Of a DNA stretch of 60,476 nt, positions 58,317 through 60,476 are shown piece by piece. The notes under the pieces are model-generated. The model was not told the origin of the DNA, ran no database searches, and saw only the letters and a program-made list of their open reading frames with translations. The DNA lies in the NCBI RefSeq assembly GCF_001949145.1, contig NW_019091357.1:2490951-2551426 (forward strand). Reading direction: 5' to 3'. Source of the stretch: Acanthaster planci (lineage: Eukaryota > Echinodermata > Asteroidea > Valvatida > Acanthasteridae). The position numbers were made by a program, and so were the translations under genes. Every line of letters begins with the position of its first letter. Position 1 is the first letter of the stretch.

Positions 58317-59328
58317 ATGTTGGTTGCTCTTCCCATTTGTCAATATCTATGTTCTTTCTATGTTTCAATCCCACTCCAGTAGATTTCTTTGATCATCTTC
58401 ATCATCATTTATAAGCACCTAGTCAGGTTCCCTAAATAATTTGTTTCATGATATTAAAATAACAAAGAACAGCCTCTGAGACACCACCAAAGCATGACCT
58501 CTATCGAGAGAGCATGGTCAGATTTACAAAGATACAAAAGTATGGATTTACAAAAGCAAAAAGAATAAGTTAATTCCAAACATAAACAGGAATATTCATG
58601 ACAAGCTGCCTGAGTGAAATAAAAAAATAACTACATAATACTTTTTGTTGCATGTAGATTTCCCTCCCCCAGAAAAGAAAGACAAACAAAAGTGTGAATT
58701 CAGCAAAATAGCCTCCCGACATAAGCTACACTGTCACCATCAAGATACACGTACTGGTTAAACTCTTGACATATACATGCACATGTATTTCACAATTTAA
58801 AAAAGTCTGCTGTGCGCCAGTGCAAACAAAATACGATACATAATTCATTTATGTAATGAGGAAAAACTATATTGCTTTTGAGGATCAAAACAAGGAGAAA
58901 TTCTTGGGATAAATGTGACCTGATGATACGTACTTTGCAAATCCAATACCCAAAGATTCTCAACAATATTACAAATATTGGAATTTCTGAGAAATTTGGC
59001 CTGCCCCTTAGGCTAGACCAATCTGCCTGGGCTCAACTGTTTTATGAACTTGTATATTAATACTGAAATTCCCCCCCCCCCTTCCAAACTTTGAAAAGAG
59101 TTGTCTTAGGTTTGACTTTCCAGCGGGGAAAAGTCTGACGCTGAACAGCGCAAAGCTTGCTGCAAAAGGCTTAATTGTGACTTGCTGCCCGGCTTGGCAA
59201 TTTTTACACACTGTTTGATTAGACACATCAGCCTGTAGAACATGACACGATTCTGCCTGAAAGATTACAAAGTGCTCACTCTCCTAAAGGACTGAACGAA
59301 ATATAAAGACTTCACACTATGACCTGCA

Positions 59329-59586
59329 GGGGCAAATTTCATAGAGCTGCTTAAGCACAAAATTTGCTTAGGCACAAAATTGGCTAAGCACAAGAAACCC
59401 TTACTTGATAAATCAGGTCACCAGCCCAAACTCCATGTGTTGTACATTATTTTGAGATCGTATTTAGCTGTTTTTTGGTTAGCATAACAATCAGATAGAG
59501 TTTGAGCTGGCAATTTTTGTTCATCAGGCAAAGTTTTTTCCTGCTTAAACAAATTTTGTGCTTAAGCAGCTCTATGAAATTGGCTC
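59329..59586. mobile_element. Palindrome-ended MITE family 2, copy 2
   Basis: The left end has AATTTCATAGAGCTGCTTAAG and the right CTTAAGCAGCTCTATGAAATT, a near-perfect inverted repeat of 20 or more bases. The centre is shared with 9802-10060. Confidence 0.8.
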
Positions 59587-60476
59587 AGCAGAACAATGGC
59601 GCAATGAACCTCACCAAAAAAACCAAAACAAAAGCAACCACCCTTCAATGGGGAACAGGGGGTTACAATTGACAGAGAGTAAAATAATACTGAACACGCC
59701 TTTCTCTCTCTCAAACACGTTGTGCTATTGCAGCCTGTGGCAAGCCTCTGAAGGTTCCCCCAAAGCCAAGCTCATGTGATACCTGTGGCTTAATTAGACA
59801 CTAATCTCTCACAAAAAGCCGTTCCGGACGTTGGTAGTTTCTTCGTAAATGAAAAAAAAATGAAACAGAAAATATTTTAGAACTCGTATGTCATTGTTCA
59901 AACAATTCCAGCTTCAAAGGTTGGTACATTTTTATTCATAAAATTTAACACATATTTGAACCTGATGGACCCCCGACAAAAATCAATATTTGGGATGTGA
60001 CAATTTGAAGACTGGAGGGAAGGGTGCTATGCGTACCCAAGGGTGTTCAAAACATCATATCCCACATCAGAGCAGTTGAAAGTTGTTTTGTCACTTTTCT
60101 GACTTGGTGTGTTTTACTTGTTTTCCTAAGGGAAATTAATGGCGACAAAGGGGTCTTTGAACAGTAGCGATCAGCTGTCCCTGTATCATCCTGCACACTG
60201 CATGCGTGTGATATCATATAATGCTTGCTGACGAGATGGGAGTGTGACATGTAGTTATGTCGCCTTGTCATGTGATCATTATGGGCCAATAAAGAAACAG
60301 AATCCAAGTCAGAGGTATGACAAATCAACCTATCAAATTTCCTTATTAGTTAACCTAATCCGTGCAGTCACCCAATTTAATTGTAAAAATGATCTTCCAC
60401 CAGTTCATGCAACTTTCAGAGACTTGCCCAAAAAAAAAAACGGTGTGGAAACCCTGTTTAATCCAAGTGCGGAATA

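Larger units (their letters stand above)
55600..60476. other. Distal gene-free stretch
   Basis: No recognisable exon. It contains the repeats listed separately: the ribozyme-like motif at 57391-57416, the G-rich run after it, a tRNA-like element at 58243-58316 and a family 2 MITE at 59329-59586. Confidence 0.5.

Noticed and set aside
59008-59270. Possible cysteine-containing exon (TVCKNCQAG) on the minus strand
   Set aside because: An AG acceptor is present, but no good donor or family match was seen and the flanks are repeats.

Overview
The window is animal nuclear DNA. Genes are split into many short exons with GT..AG introns. Protein families are metazoan (calcium-channel alpha2delta subunit, SLC16 transporter, M14 metallocarboxypeptidase, SRCR/WSC/CUB receptor, Ig/LamG/WxxW matrix-type protein). 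Introns and intergenic DNA are full of short palindromic non-autonomous transposons, tRNA-derived SINE-like pieces and TACATGTA-type palindromes. This fits a marine deuterostome invertebrate, most likely an echinoderm, but the species cannot be proved from sequence alone. Two N gaps (12919-13111 and 14331) show it is an assembled draft.

Layout. (1) 1-6143, minus: the inner part of a modular extracellular protein, read as WxxW, LamG, Ig, WxxW, WxxW, Ig, LamG. Its first and last exons are not found in the window. (2) 6144-13200: no gene recognised; several short transposons and a gap. (3) 14465-18620, plus: a complete four-exon monocarboxylate-transporter (SLC16) gene of 587 residues. A second copy of its first exon lies at 13245-13509 in a 1.2-kb near-identical segment enclosed by gaps, probably the other allele. 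(4) 18621-22810: repeats and putative 3' ends. (5) 22811-28327, minus: a complete eight-exon single-pass receptor of 617 residues with SRCR, WSC, CUB, Thr/Pro-rich stalk, one membrane segment and a tyrosine-rich tail. This is the Kremen WSC-CUB-membrane layout with an SRCR domain where Kremen has a kringle. (6) 31177-36206, minus: an eight-exon GPI-anchored carboxypeptidase M-like gene with all catalytic residues but an apparent one-base deletion in the transthyretin-like domain. (7) 40502-55171, minus: a complete 21-exon alpha2delta calcium-channel subunit gene of about 1157 residues. (8) 55391-55599, minus: an isolated terminal exon with a membrane segment, probably the end of the next upstream gene. 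(9) 55600-60476: repeats only.

The genes are not an operon and I see no shared pathway. Four of the five main genes encode surface or secreted proteins with disulfide-rich domains. The exon-phase bookkeeping closes for the transporter, the receptor and alpha2delta, and between the visible exons of the modular gene. It fails only in the carboxypeptidase 3' end. The most unusual content is the receptor architecture of gene 5 and the WxxW/LamG/Ig chain of gene 1. No search tool was used; family names rest on recognised motifs.
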